The notes beneath the pieces are model-generated. The model was not told where the DNA came from. It saw only the letters and a list, made by a program, of their open reading frames with translations, and made no database searches. Of a stretch of DNA of 64,000 nucleotides, positions 8,577-16,367 are shown in pieces; within the stretch, counting starts at the first letter, position 1; every line of letters starts with the position of its first letter. The position numbers were made by a program, and so were the translations under genes. Source of the stretch: Roseibaca sp. Y0-43 (lineage in GTDB: Bacteria; Pseudomonadota; Alphaproteobacteria; Rhodobacterales; Rhodobacteraceae); assembly GCF_020667835.1 (NCBI RefSeq), contig NZ_JAFMPR010000004.1:1-64000 (forward strand). The letters are read 5' to 3'.

Positions 8577-9361
8577 GCCCGCCCCTCCGGGTTGCGCCAG
8601 CGCAGCACGATGCGCTGCAAAAGCGCGGCCGCCCCGAACAGCGCCAAGGTCAGAAGCGAGCTGATGACCACGGCGGCCAGCATCAGGTCGGGACGAAAGC
8701 TGTTCTTGGCGTTCAGGATCACGATGCCCAAGCCCGCCCGCGCGCCGACATATTCGGCGAAAATGGCCGCAACCACGGCATAGGTGATGGATATACGCAG
8801 GCCCGCGAAGAAATAGGGCATGGCGGATGGGAAGCGCGCGGCGCGAAACACCTGTCCGCGCGTGGCCCCCATCGAGCGCATCAGCGCCTCTATATCCGGG
8901 TCGGTTGATGCGTAGCCATCGACCAAGGCCACCAGCATTGGAAAGAAGGTGACAAGCGCGACCAGCAGCACCTTGGGCGTCAACTCGAACCCGAACCACA
9001 GCACGACCAAGGGTGCTATGGCCACAAGCGGCAAGGTCTGGCTGATGACGAAGATCGGGAACAGTGCCTTGCGCAGGCGCGGCAGGAAATCCAACACCAC
9101 CGAGAGCGTAAAGGCAACGCTCAGGGACAAGGCAAAGCCGGCAAAAGTCGCGTGTAGCGTGGGTAGCGTGTTGTCCCACAACAGCGCCCGGTTCTGCACG
9201 ATCTGGTCCAGCACCCGCGATGGCGGTGGCAAGACCAGCGCAGAGATACCGGACAGCCGGACATAGGCTTCCCAAAGGACAAAGGCGCTGGCCACGCTCA
9301 GCAGGGTGGGAATGCCGCGGGCCAGCCCCTTGCCGGAACGGCGGGGCAGGGGGTGTCGCAT
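8573..9361 (-). CDS. thiX: ABC transporter permease of the thiamine-precursor system
   Basis: The 262-residue protein is a BPD-type permease with about six membrane helices. The cytoplasmic EAA loop that contacts the ATPase is visible as DPDIEALMRSMGATRGQVFRAARFPSAMP (around residue 155-180). The gene lies 4 bases downstream of the YkoF-like gene and overlaps the ATPase gene by 4 bases. It forms the inner-membrane channel of the riboswitch-controlled importer. Confidence 0.9.
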   Translation of the reverse strand: MRHPLPRRSGKGLARGIPTLLSVASAFVLWEAYVRLSGISALVLPPPSRVLDQIVQNRALLWDNTLPTLHATFAGFALSLSVAFTLSVVLDFLPRLRKALFPIFVISQTLPLVAIAPLVVLWFGFELTPKVLLVALVTFFPMLVALVDGYASTDPDIEALMRSMGATRGQVFRAARFPSAMPYFFAGLRISITYAVVAAIFAEYVGARAGLGIVILNAKNSFRPDLMLAAVVISSLLTLALFGAAALLQRIVLRWRNPEGRA

Positions 9362-9365
9362 CGGA

Positions 9366-9974
9366 TCAGCGCTTGGAGGGGCTGTTGGCCGAAACGGTCA
9401 GATCAATCGTGACATGGCCATTGGGCGGGCCGAACTGGCAAAAGGCTTGTTGCAAGGTCGCAAAGACCGGCCCCGCATCCCCCGTCAGCCTTGTGCAGAA
9501 ATTCTTGGACCGGTCGAACGTGCCGCTGTCTTTCAGAAAAGCGATACAGCCCATGATCTCTGCCATGTGGTCGCCCGCGCCCATCACGTAAAGCGAGAAC
9601 TGCGCGTCGGCGGGCTGCCCAAGATGTGCGGCGGTGGCCACGCGCGCGAGCGCCCGCTCTTGCCGCGTCGCCAAGGGTTCGGCGGGGTTCGCAAGGGCTG
9701 AGCTTTGGCAAATCGGGTCATCAGGTTCGCCCGGACAGCCACGCGACAGGGTGCAGCGCAACACGACATGCACGCCCGTGGACGCCGCCTGCACATAGAG
9801 GTCGCGCAGCGCCGGGAACAACACCTCTGGTGGTCCTACGATCAACGTCGAAATATCGTCTGTCTCGATCCGCAACCGGTCGCGCCACGGGTCGAGCGCG
9901 CCGAGCGCGTCGATGATGACGCCGACGAACCCGTCGGTCATTGGGTATAGAGAGACTTGTGCGCCCGCGAACAT
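9366..9974 (-). CDS. ykoF: YkoF-family thiamine/HMP-binding protein
   Basis: The 202-residue protein has two repeated ferredoxin-like halves (VSLYPM...VGVIIDAL and FSLYVMGAGDHMAEIMGCI), as in Bacillus YkoF, a soluble protein that binds thiamine or its pyrimidine moiety. It is the first gene after the TPP riboswitch; the ribosome-binding site GAGGAGGA (9981-9988) directly follows the riboswitch 3' end, so translation should be switched by TPP. In Bacillus, YkoF goes with the YkoEDC transporter; here it goes with a ThiXYZ-type importer. It may act as an intracellular carrier or sensor of imported pyrimidine (inference). Confidence 0.82.
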   Translation of the reverse strand: MFAGAQVSLYPMTDGFVGVIIDALGALDPWRDRLRIETDDISTLIVGPPEVLFPALRDLYVQAASTGVHVVLRCTLSRGCPGEPDDPICQSSALANPAEPLATRQERALARVATAAHLGQPADAQFSLYVMGAGDHMAEIMGCIAFLKDSGTFDRSKNFCTRLTGDAGPVFATLQQAFCQFGPPNGHVTIDLTVSANSPSKR

Positions 9975-9984
9975 GATGTGTCCT

Positions 9985-10076
9985 CCTCGCTACGCTGGCA
10001 TGATCCAGATCAGCTATAAGGGTCCGAGGGCTTGCCACCCTGCATCTCAGCCGCGGCACTACGCGACTCCCCTGTG
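9985..10076 (-). promoter_or_regulatory. TPP riboswitch (THI element)
   Basis: Read on the minus strand, the element contains CTGAGA (10050-10045), ACCC after the first helix arm, and the strongly conserved CTGATCTGGATCATGCCAGC part of the thi box (10013-9994), followed by GTAG. These match the pyrimidine-sensing and pyrophosphate-sensing arms of the thiamine pyrophosphate aptamer. The 3' end touches the ribosome-binding site of the ykoF-like gene. Control is therefore most likely by hiding that site when TPP is bound, turning the import operon off when thiamine is plentiful. Confidence 0.93.
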
Positions 10077-10136
10077 GTGCGGGGAAGGTGGCACTTTCGG
10101 TGCCCGTGGGCAAGGGGGGCGGGAAAATAAATGCGG

Positions 10137-10898
10137 TCAGCTTGCCACGACGATCTGTGTGCCCCAAGCCGCGCAGCTTGCCGTCAGGTCGGCAGGCAGC
10201 GGCTGGTCGGTAAAGAGCGTGTCGATCGCTGAGAGGGACGCGATGCGCGCGGGCGCGCTGCGGCTGAGTTTTGTCTGGTCGGCCACCAGAAAGGTGCGTC
10301 GCGACTGGCGCAGGATGGTCTGGCTGACATCCACTTCCTGAATGTCGAAATCCAGCAGGTCGCCGTCCTTGTCCAGCGCAGAGCAGCCGATCACGGCAAG
10401 GTCGAATTTGAACTGGCGAATGGTCTCTGCGGCCAGATTGCCCACCAGCCCCCCATCGGCGCGCCGCAGCTGCCCGCCGGTAACGATGATCTGGCAGGCG
10501 CTGTTGGACGCGAGGATATTCGCCACGTTCATGTTATTCGTCACGACCAGAAGGTTCTCATGGTGCAGCAGTTCTTGGGCCACCGCCTCGGTCGAGGTGC
10601 CGATGTTCAGGAACAGTGAAATGCCGTTGGGGATGCGGGCGGCGCAGGCGCGGGCCATGGCCCGCTTGGCGGTGGATTTCAGCGCGCGGCGTTCCTCGTA
10701 GCCGATATTGGTCGTGCCAGAGGGCAGCACCGCCCCGCCATGCACGCGCTCCAGTCGGCCCGCTTCTGCCAGTTCGGTCAGGTCGCGGCGAATGGTCTGG
10801 AGGGTCACATCGAAATGGCGCGCCAGCCCCTCGACGGTGACTTTGCCATCCTTGCGCGCGATCTCCAGAATTTCAGGATGACGGAGTGTTTGCGACAT
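10137..10898 (-). CDS. glpR: DeoR-family repressor of glycerol-3-phosphate use (GlpR-like)
   Basis: The 253-residue protein has a DeoR helix-turn-helix in residues 5-58 (HFDVTLQTIRRDLTELAEAG) and a C-terminal sugar-phosphate isomerase-like sensor with NIGTSTEAVAQ, VTNNMNVA and the late VVADQTKLSRSAP motif. GlpR repressors release DNA when glycerol 3-phosphate binds. The ATG at 10898 is preferred because the DNA-binding domain starts there, although a longer frame is open. It is divergent from glpD, and repeated ACGAAC half-sites lie between the two genes, supporting the assignment. Confidence 0.88.
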   Translation of the reverse strand: MSQTLRHPEILEIARKDGKVTVEGLARHFDVTLQTIRRDLTELAEAGRLERVHGGAVLPSGTTNIGYEERRALKSTAKRAMARACAARIPNGISLFLNIGTSTEAVAQELLHHENLLVVTNNMNVANILASNSACQIIVTGGQLRRADGGLVGNLAAETIRQFKFDLAVIGCSALDKDGDLLDFDIQEVDVSQTILRQSRRTFLVADQTKLSRSAPARIASLSAIDTLFTDQPLPADLTASCAAWGTQIVVAS

Positions 10899-11054
10899 GA
10901 TCGCCCTTTGCCTGTTCCTGCCGACCGGCCCGAAGCCCGGCCCTGCACCGTCGCCGAGCATTCCGGGAAACGCCCGAAAAGGCAATTGGCAGTCTTTCGG
11001 TTTTGCCTGAATTCGTGTCGCTTCGGCGCGAAAAAGTCACATTTTGGCGCTAAT

Positions 11055-11126
11055 TTCGTAGAAAACGAATTAAAACGAACAGCATTCAATTGCGATTTTC
11101 CACCATATTTGGCATAGAACGAACAG
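11055..11126. promoter_or_regulatory. Probable GlpR operators upstream of glpD
   Basis: TTCGT-AGAAA-ACGAA (11055-11069) is an inverted repeat. ACGAACAG occurs twice (11075-11082 and 11119-11126), 44 bases apart, and the repeat arm ACGAA at 11065 lies one helical turn before the first copy. These resemble the TTCG/CGAA half-sites known for GlpR. The last copy lies just before the glpD ribosome-binding site, a good position for repression. Confidence 0.6.
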
Positions 11127-11149
11127 ATTCGCATCCATTGGAGAGAGCC

Positions 11150-12748
11150 TTGACCCACGCGGACGACACAGACATCACCGACCTGTTCATCATCGGCGGT
11201 GGCATCAATGGTTGCGGCATCGCGCGCGATGCGGCGGGGCGCGGGCTGTCCGTGACGCTGGCCGAGATGAACGACCTTGCGTCAGCGACCTCGTCCGCCT
11301 CTACCAAGCTGTTCCATGGCGGGCTGCGGTATCTGGAGTATTTCGAGTTTCGCTTGGTCAGAGAGGCGCTTCTGGAGCGTGAAACCTTGCTGCAAGCCAT
11401 GCCCCATATCAGCTGGCCCATGCGTTTCGTGCTGCCCTACCACCCGGATATGCGCTTCGACGCGGAAACGCCGACCTCGAAGCTGCTGGGGGCCTTCATG
11501 CCATGGATGAAGGGGCGCCGCCCCGCATGGCTGATCCGGCTGGGCTTGTTCCTGTATGACAATCTGGGCGGGCGCAAGATATTGCCGGGCACCGCAACGC
11601 TGGACTTGGCCGGCACTGCCGAAGGTGCGCCGCTGCAAAAGCGCTTCGCCAAAGCGTTCGAATATTCCGATTGCTGGGTCGAGGATTCGCGCCTTGTGGT
11701 GCTGAACGCGCGCGACGCGCAGGCGCGCGGGGCCAGGATCATGCCGCGCACCAAGGTCACAAGCGCGGTCAACGACGGCGGTGTGTGGCGGGTGGAAACG
11801 CAAGATACCGAAACAGGCCAAACGCGGGTGCACCGCGCGCGGATGCTTGTGAATGCGGCCGGCCCTTGGGTGGGCGACGTGATCCAGACGAAGGTGCGGC
11901 TGAACCTGCGCGAAGGGGTGCGGCTTGTGCGCGGCAGCCATATCGTGACCCGCAAACTGTTTGACCATGACAAGTGTTATTTCTTCCAAGGCACCGATGG
12001 GCGGATCATCTTTGCCATTCCCTATGAAACCGATTTCACCCTGATCGGCACGACTGACGCGGAACATGCCGACCCGTCGCAACCGCCGATCTGCACAGAG
12101 GCCGAGCAAGACTACCTGCTGGCCTTTGCGAACCAGTATTTCAAGCAACAGCTTGGCCGGGACGATGTTGTCTGGAGCTATTCGGGTGTCCGCCCGCTTT
12201 ATGATGACGGGGCAAGCAGCGCTACGGCAGCAACCCGCGATTACACGTTGAAAGTGGATCGCAGTCTGGGCGCGCCGGTGCTGAATGTCTTTGGCGGCAA
12301 GATCACCACCTATCGCCGCCTGGCGGAAAGCGCCTTGGACAAGATCGGTGCCTGCCTGCCCGTGGCGAAGGGGCAGTGGACGGCGGGCGTGCCCTTGCCC
12401 GGCGGTGACTTCCCGGTGGATGGCGTGGCGGCGCTGGAGCGCGACCTGAAAGCGCGCTTTGCCTTTCTGACAGATTTCTGGGCGCGCCGACTGGTGCGCG
12501 CTTATGGCACCGAAGCCGCGCAAATCCTGGGTCAGGCAGAAAGTGCCGCCGATCTGGGGCAGGATTTCGGGGCCACGCTGACCGAGGCAGAGGTCAACTG
12601 GCTGATGCGGCATGAATACGCGCGCCGGGCCGATGACATCGTCTGGCGGCGCAGCAAGCTTGGCCTGCGCCTGACGCCAGAGCAGGTCCAGAATTTGGAC
12701 GCGTGGATAGAACAACAGCGCAAACCCGGTTTGGCCGCCGCCGAATAA
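11150..12748 (+). CDS. glpD: Aerobic glycerol-3-phosphate dehydrogenase
   Basis: The 532-residue flavoprotein oxidises glycerol 3-phosphate to dihydroxyacetone phosphate at the inner membrane and passes electrons to quinone. The FAD-binding motif LFIIGGGINGCGIARDAAGRG lies near residues 12-32, and the family motif GGLRYLEYFEF follows near 60. The TTG at 11150 is chosen because GGAGAGAG sits at the right distance, whereas the ATG at 11090 would put a probable operator inside the gene. No glpF, glpK or ABC glycerol transporter is nearby. Confidence 0.93.
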   Translation: MTHADDTDITDLFIIGGGINGCGIARDAAGRGLSVTLAEMNDLASATSSASTKLFHGGLRYLEYFEFRLVREALLERETLLQAMPHISWPMRFVLPYHPDMRFDAETPTSKLLGAFMPWMKGRRPAWLIRLGLFLYDNLGGRKILPGTATLDLAGTAEGAPLQKRFAKAFEYSDCWVEDSRLVVLNARDAQARGARIMPRTKVTSAVNDGGVWRVETQDTETGQTRVHRARMLVNAAGPWVGDVIQTKVRLNLREGVRLVRGSHIVTRKLFDHDKCYFFQGTDGRIIFAIPYETDFTLIGTTDAEHADPSQPPICTEAEQDYLLAFANQYFKQQLGRDDVVWSYSGVRPLYDDGASSATAATRDYTLKVDRSLGAPVLNVFGGKITTYRRLAESALDKIGACLPVAKGQWTAGVPLPGGDFPVDGVAALERDLKARFAFLTDFWARRLVRAYGTEAAQILGQAESAADLGQDFGATLTEAEVNWLMRHEYARRADDIVWRRSKLGLRLTPEQVQNLDAWIEQQRKPGLAAAE

Positions 12749-12819
12749 GTGCTCACCGCTTGCCTTTCAGCTCGGCCACGGGCAGAAAACAAGGGTAACA
12801 GCACCGGGGGGGCAGGCAG

Positions 12820-13197
12820 GTGACAGATAATCCGTTGGACCAAGGGTATTTGCGTTCTCTGCTAGAGGAAGACGAGGTCGAGATGTCCGTCGTCTTCTCG
12901 GATCCGTCGCAGCCCGACAACCCGATGGTCTTTGTCAGCGACGAATTTCAGACCCAGACCGGCTATTCCCCCGCTGAAGCGCTGGGCCGAAATTGCCGTT
13001 TTCTGCAAGGGCCGGATACCAACCCGCACACGGTCGAGGCGATCCGCCAAGGCTTGCGGGCGCAGACGCGCTTCACCATCGACATTCTGAACTATCGCAA
13101 GGATGGCAGCGCCTTCGTGAACCGGCTGCGCATTCGTCCGATCTACGACGCCGATGGCCGGCTGATGTTCTTCGCGGGCGCGCAGAACCCGGTCTGA
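12820..13197 (+). CDS. Short LOV-domain blue-light photoreceptor
   Basis: Almost all of this 125-residue protein is a single LOV (PAS) domain. The flavin-binding core motif GRNCRFLQG (about residues 64-72) carries the cysteine that forms the light-induced FMN adduct, and the Asn and Gln residues that hold the isoalloxazine ring are present in NPHTV, NYRKDG and FFAGAQ. There is no kinase, HTH or other output domain, so it belongs with the short LOV proteins known from other marine Rhodobacterales. The start is a GTG preceded by a G-rich site. It lies between glpD and the end of the bufferin operon; its partner is unknown. Confidence 0.9.
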   Translation: MTDNPLDQGYLRSLLEEDEVEMSVVFSDPSQPDNPMVFVSDEFQTQTGYSPAEALGRNCRFLQGPDTNPHTVEAIRQGLRAQTRFTIDILNYRKDGSAFVNRLRIRPIYDADGRLMFFAGAQNPV

Positions 13198-13203
13198 GCG
13201 CGC

Positions 13204-13671
13204 CTAGCGGTCCAGCTTCAACGCATGGTCCAGCGACAGCCGCCCCGGCCCATGCGCGATGACGACCAGAAGGGCCGCCGCCCACAGGGCGTGGGTGATC
13301 CACGCCTCGGGGAAAACGAAAAGCTGGATCACGGCGGTCATCACCAACAACCCTAGTGCCGAGAGGCGCGACAACAGGCCCAGAACCAGCAACACCGGCA
13401 GAACATGCTCTGCGACGGTGGCCAGCACGGCGGCAATTGCTGGCGGGATGACGGGCAAGGCATAGACGTTTTCGAACAGGAAATAGGTCGAGTCCTTGAT
13501 CGTGATCCCGTCCACCTTGGTGCGCGCGGATTGCCAGAACACGGCGGCAGGCGCGATGCGCGCGACCAGAACGACGATGTCATGGGGCAGATGCTGGCCA
13601 AGCGCATTGGCTTTGCGAATCAGCGCGGCCTTGGGCGCGGGGCGTGCGGGGGCGTCGATGGACTGGGTCAT
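13204..13671 (-). CDS. DoxX-family membrane protein of the bufferin operon
   Basis: The 155-residue protein has four hydrophobic segments and DoxX-family features ([11 protein letters not shown] near residue 46, then [14 protein letters not shown]). DoxX proteins are small inner-membrane proteins often linked with thiol, sulfur or metal stress. The ATG at 13671 overlaps the end of the upstream bufC gene by 4 bases, so it is translationally coupled as the last gene of the bufA-bufB-bufC-doxX operon. It may support redox or quinone-linked steps of copper handling (inference from operon). Confidence 0.85.
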   Translation of the reverse strand: MTQSIDAPARPAPKAALIRKANALGQHLPHDIVVLVARIAPAAVFWQSARTKVDGITIKDSTYFLFENVYALPVIPPAIAAVLATVAEHVLPVLLVLGLLSRLSALGLLVMTAVIQLFVFPEAWITHALWAAALLVVIAHGPGRLSLDHALKLDR

Positions 13672-14405
13672 GCGGGGGTTCCTTTCCGGGCATCGGCAAT
13701 CAGGCCGTGGGTCAGCAACAGGGTCAGTGCAGCGGTGAGGTCGCCATGGCGCGCCGCCGCGCCAAGCGGCGCGCCGCCTTTCAGCGCTGTCAACACCGCG
13801 AAACTCGCCGGGTCCAGCGGCTCTACCACCAGTGCGAAATCGGGGCGGCGCGCGATCAGGGCGTGATCGGGGCCAGCCTTCAGCGCCATCTTGGGCGCGC
13901 CCGGTTGCTGGCCCTGCCATATCTGCACGGCCGGGTGCGGGCTTGCGAACAGATGCACGGACGGGTGCAGCGCAAGATGCAGGGCTTCCAGATCATCGAC
14001 GCCCAAGGCCGCTGGCGCGACCGGCGCGGCATCCGCCGCATGGCTGGCCCGCCCGCGCAAGTATTCCAGCCGCGCCACATCGGGCAAAAACGGCAGTTGG
14101 GCGACGGGTGCGAAGCCCTCCAGAAACGGCGCGAAGCTTTCACCCCAATGCAGAAGGACCGGGCCTTGCGGTGGGTCTGCGGCAAGATAGGCGCGTGCCA
14201 GTGCGGTGAAAAACTCGCCCCCCACAAGCCGCTCGACCACCGGAAAGCGTGCAGCCAGCGCCCGCGTCAGGCTGTGAAAGACGTTGTTGCGGTAGACCTT
14301 GAAGCGTTGGGCGATCTCTGCGGGGTTGGGCGCGGTCAGGCCATCGGGCGGGGCATCGGCCCAAAGCGCTGCGCGAAAGCCGTCTTGCAGCGCGGCGTGA
14401 TGCAT
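13668..14405 (-). CDS. bufC: MNIO partner protein (DUF2063/HvfC family), BufC
   Basis: The 245-residue protein belongs to the DUF2063 family, annotated elsewhere as a putative DNA-binding domain. Its N-terminal helical domain has the motif [24 protein letters not shown] (about 34-57), and the C-terminal half is a RiPP-recognition-like domain. Family work on MNIO systems shows it as the partner that presents the precursor peptide to the DUF692 enzyme. The ATG at 14405 lies one base after the BufB stop; another in-frame ATG at 14417 would overlap it. The 3' end overlaps the doxX start by 4 bases. Confidence 0.85.
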   Translation of the reverse strand: MHHAALQDGFRAALWADAPPDGLTAPNPAEIAQRFKVYRNNVFHSLTRALAARFPVVERLVGGEFFTALARAYLAADPPQGPVLLHWGESFAPFLEGFAPVAQLPFLPDVARLEYLRGRASHAADAAPVAPAALGVDDLEALHLALHPSVHLFASPHPAVQIWQGQQPGAPKMALKAGPDHALIARRPDFALVVEPLDPASFAVLTALKGGAPLGAAARHGDLTAALTLLLTHGLIADARKGTPA

Positions 14406-14406
14406 C

Positions 14407-15258
14407 TCAGGCGGCATCGGCTTGGCCCTTCGTTGCATGACCCAACAGGTCGGATGCGCGCGCGACCTCTGCCAGCAGCACGTCCAGCGCGGGCACATCA
14501 TTGTCCCATTCGATCAGCGTGGGCAGTGGCCCGGTGCGGTCCAGCACCTCGGCATAAAGCGCCCAGACCGGGTCAGCCACGGGCGCGCCGTGGCTGTCTA
14601 TCAGCAGCGGGCCAGAGGGCAATTCCTCGGTCTCATGCCCGGCCAGGTGAATCTCGCCCACGGCACCCAGCGGAAAGTCGGCCAGATAGGCGCGCGCGTC
14701 GAACCGGTGGTTGGTGGCCGACACGAACACGTTGTTCACGTCCAGAAGCAGGCCGCAGCCGGTGCGGCGCGTGATCTCTGTCAGGAAATCGGTTTCCGAC
14801 CAGCTAGAGGCCTGAAAGGTCACATAGGTGGCCGGATTTTCCAGCAGCATTCGCCGCCCCAGATGCGTCTGGACCTCGTCGATATGGGCGCAGACGGTGG
14901 CAAGGGTTTCATCGGTATAGGGCAGGGGCAAAAGGTCGTTCAGCCATTCCGCGCCATGGCTGGACCATGCCAGATGTTCGGAAAAGCTTTCGGGCTGGTA
15001 GCGGTCGATTAGCTTGCGCAGCCGGTCCAGATGGTCGCGGTTCAACCCCTGCGCGCCACCGATGGACAGGCCCACCCCGTGGATGGACAGCGCATGATCG
15101 GCGCGCAAAGCGGTCAGCATGGCATGGGGCGCGCCGCCATCGCCCATGTAATTCTCGGCATGGACCTCCAGAAAGCCAACCTGGCCCCGTCGCGCCATCA
15201 GGTCGTGGAAATGTTCCGGCTTAAAACCCAGCCCGGCGCGCTGTGGCAAATGTGGCAT
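14407..15258 (-). CDS. bufB: MNIO-family (DUF692) peptide-modifying iron enzyme, BufB
   Basis: The 283-residue TIM-barrel protein has the expected metal-ligand motifs: HGVG (H60), SEHLAW (E94-H95), LLEN (E140-N141), LDVNN (D173, N176), EIHLAGH (H204, H208) and EWDND (E250, D252). Multinuclear non-heme iron oxidative enzymes of this family convert cysteines of a precursor peptide into oxazolone- or thiooxazole-type groups. The precursor here is almost certainly the four-Cys BufA encoded upstream. The cytoplasmic enzyme would act before export of the peptide. A GC hairpin separates the gene from bufA. Confidence 0.92.
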   Translation of the reverse strand: MPHLPQRAGLGFKPEHFHDLMARRGQVGFLEVHAENYMGDGGAPHAMLTALRADHALSIHGVGLSIGGAQGLNRDHLDRLRKLIDRYQPESFSEHLAWSSHGAEWLNDLLPLPYTDETLATVCAHIDEVQTHLGRRMLLENPATYVTFQASSWSETDFLTEITRRTGCGLLLDVNNVFVSATNHRFDARAYLADFPLGAVGEIHLAGHETEELPSGPLLIDSHGAPVADPVWALYAEVLDRTGPLPTLIEWDNDVPALDVLLAEVARASDLLGHATKGQADAA

Positions 15259-15288
15259 GGAATCGGTCCTTTTGCTGTTCGGGAACGA

Positions 15289-15313
15289 GGGGGCGAGCGA
15301 TGCGCCCGCCCCC
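15289..15313 (-). terminator. Hairpin between bufA and bufB
   Basis: GGGGGCG (15289-15295) and CGCCCCC (15307-15313) form a 7-bp GC stem soon after the bufA stop. It probably lowers read-through so that the small substrate peptide is made in excess over its modifying enzymes. There is no uridine run. Confidence 0.5.
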
Positions 15314-15324
15314 GGATCGAGCGA

Positions 15325-15636
15325 TCAGGCGGGCGGCAGGTCGCGGTCCAGCGCTTCGAGCGAACCCATGCGCGCGGTGCCATCGGCCATGGCGGGCAGT
15401 TCGATATCCATGCAGGTGCCGGCTGCCACCAGTGTCCAGGCATTGCCTTGGTAATCCACGGTAGAGCTGCCCGCGCAGGACGTGCCGGGGCCAGCGGCGC
15501 AGTCATTGGCGCCTGCCAGCGACACGCCGAAGCATTTTTCCATATCAGCCGACTGGGCCTGTGCATGGCCTGCCGACAGGGTCAGCGCGGTGGCAAGCGA
15601 GGCAGCCAAGGGCAGGGCGAGGGTTTTCATGGTCAT
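15325..15636 (-). CDS. bufA: Bufferin precursor peptide (DUF2282, BufA1 type)
   Basis: The 103-residue precursor has a long Sec signal peptide (cleavage after HAQAQ, near residue 28) and a mature domain with exactly four cysteines, C35, C46, C54 and C75, in the conserved DUF2282 setting EKCFGV, NDCAAG, TSCAG and AGTC. In recent work on bufferins the central cysteines are modified by the DUF692 enzyme and the exported product binds copper (family knowledge). It is the first gene of the operon. CGGAG precedes the ATG at 15636, while the second ATG two codons later is too far from it. The promoter region with CGTTACG repeats lies just upstream. Confidence 0.92.
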   Translation of the reverse strand: MTMKTLALPLAASLATALTLSAGHAQAQSADMEKCFGVSLAGANDCAAGPGTSCAGSSTVDYQGNAWTLVAAGTCMDIELPAMADGTARMGSLEALDRDLPPA

Positions 15637-15684
15637 CTGTCGAACTCCGATTTTGAAAGGGTGCGTGTTTGCAGTCCCACGAAG

Positions 15685-15734
15685 CGTTACGGGGCGGCGG
15701 TTCGGGTCGTTACGAAGCTCACGGTGACGTTACG
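15685..15734 (-). promoter_or_regulatory. Bufferin promoter with three CGTTACG repeats
   Basis: CGTTACG occurs at 15685, 15708 and 15728. Read leftward, the middle copy gives GTAACG, then 16 bases, then CGTAAC, the spacing of a SigF-type promoter, with transcription starting about 45 bases before bufA. The tandem arrangement at 23 and 20 bases may offer alternative -35 elements. It lies in the divergent region shared with the sigma-factor gene. Confidence 0.6.
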
Positions 15735-15781
15735 GCGTTGTGATCGCGCATTCACTTCTGGTCATCCTGCCGCATTCTTCT

Positions 15782-15809
15782 GTAACGTTTCGGCACCCCA
15801 GTCCGAATA
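15782..15809 (+). promoter_or_regulatory. SigF-type autoregulatory promoter of the sigma/anti-sigma genes
   Basis: GTAACG (15782-15787), 16 bases, then CGAATA (15804-15809) fits the GTAACC-N16-CGAA pattern described for the Caulobacter SigF regulon. It sits 10 bases before the sigma-factor ATG, so the sigma factor probably activates its own operon and makes a very short leader. Confidence 0.65.
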
Positions 15810-15818
15810 GAGGGCAAG

Positions 15819-16367
15819 ATGAGCGTGAACGACCTGGATGCCCTGGAGGATCTTATGCGCGCGGCCAATCGCGGCGATCAGGTTTCCTATCATCGCGTCC
15901 TGACCGCGATCACCCCGCTTTTGCGCAAGGTCGTGCACGCGCGGGGGTCCGCTTTGGGGCGCGAGGGTTGCGAAGACGTGTTGCAAGATGTGTTGCTTGC
16001 CATCCACCGCAAGCGCCACACATGGAACGAGGATCAGCCGTTGCGCCCTTGGCTTTATGCCATTGCGCGGCACAAGGTCGTTGATGCGTTCCGCGCGCGC
16101 GGAACGCGGATAGAGCTGCCGATCGACGCGTTCGCCGAAGGCCTGCCCGCCGCCGATGCGCCCGACCCGACCACGGGGCGCGACATGGAGAAAGTGCTGA
16201 ACGCGCTCGACCCGCGCGAGGCCGACATCGTCCGCGCCTTTGGCGTGAATGGCGAAACAACCGCCGAAACGGCGGCGCGGCTGAACATGAGCGAAGGCGC
16301 GGTGCGCGTGGCGCTGCACCGGGCGCTGAAATCCGTGGCGAAGCTGCGGGAAAGGATGATCGAATGA
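15819..16367 (+). CDS. sigF: ECF sigma factor, SigF-like
   Basis: The 182-residue protein has sigma region 2 (about 25-92, with GCEDVLQDVLLAIHRKRHTW and LYAIARHKVVDAFR) and region 4 (about 125-178, with GETTAETAARLNMSEGAVRVALHRALK). Its stop overlaps the start of the DUF1109 gene by 4 bases. Caulobacter SigF controls a bufferin operon and answers heavy-metal stress through the membrane protein NrsF. The same gene pair here faces a bufferin operon across a region holding matching promoter motifs, so the same circuit is likely. An RBS-like GAGGG lies 8 bases before the ATG. Confidence 0.88.
   Translation: MSVNDLDALEDLMRAANRGDQVSYHRVLTAITPLLRKVVHARGSALGREGCEDVLQDVLLAIHRKRHTWNEDQPLRPWLYAIARHKVVDAFRARGTRIELPIDAFAEGLPAADAPDPTTGRDMEKVLNALDPREADIVRAFGVNGETTAETAARLNMSEGAVRVALHRALKSVAKLRERMIE

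Noticed and set aside
8577-9275. Extended reading frame upstream of the thiamine ATPase suggesting a larger fused protein
   Set aside because: The extra part overlaps the permease gene in another frame, and the ATPase has its own ATG overlapping the permease stop.
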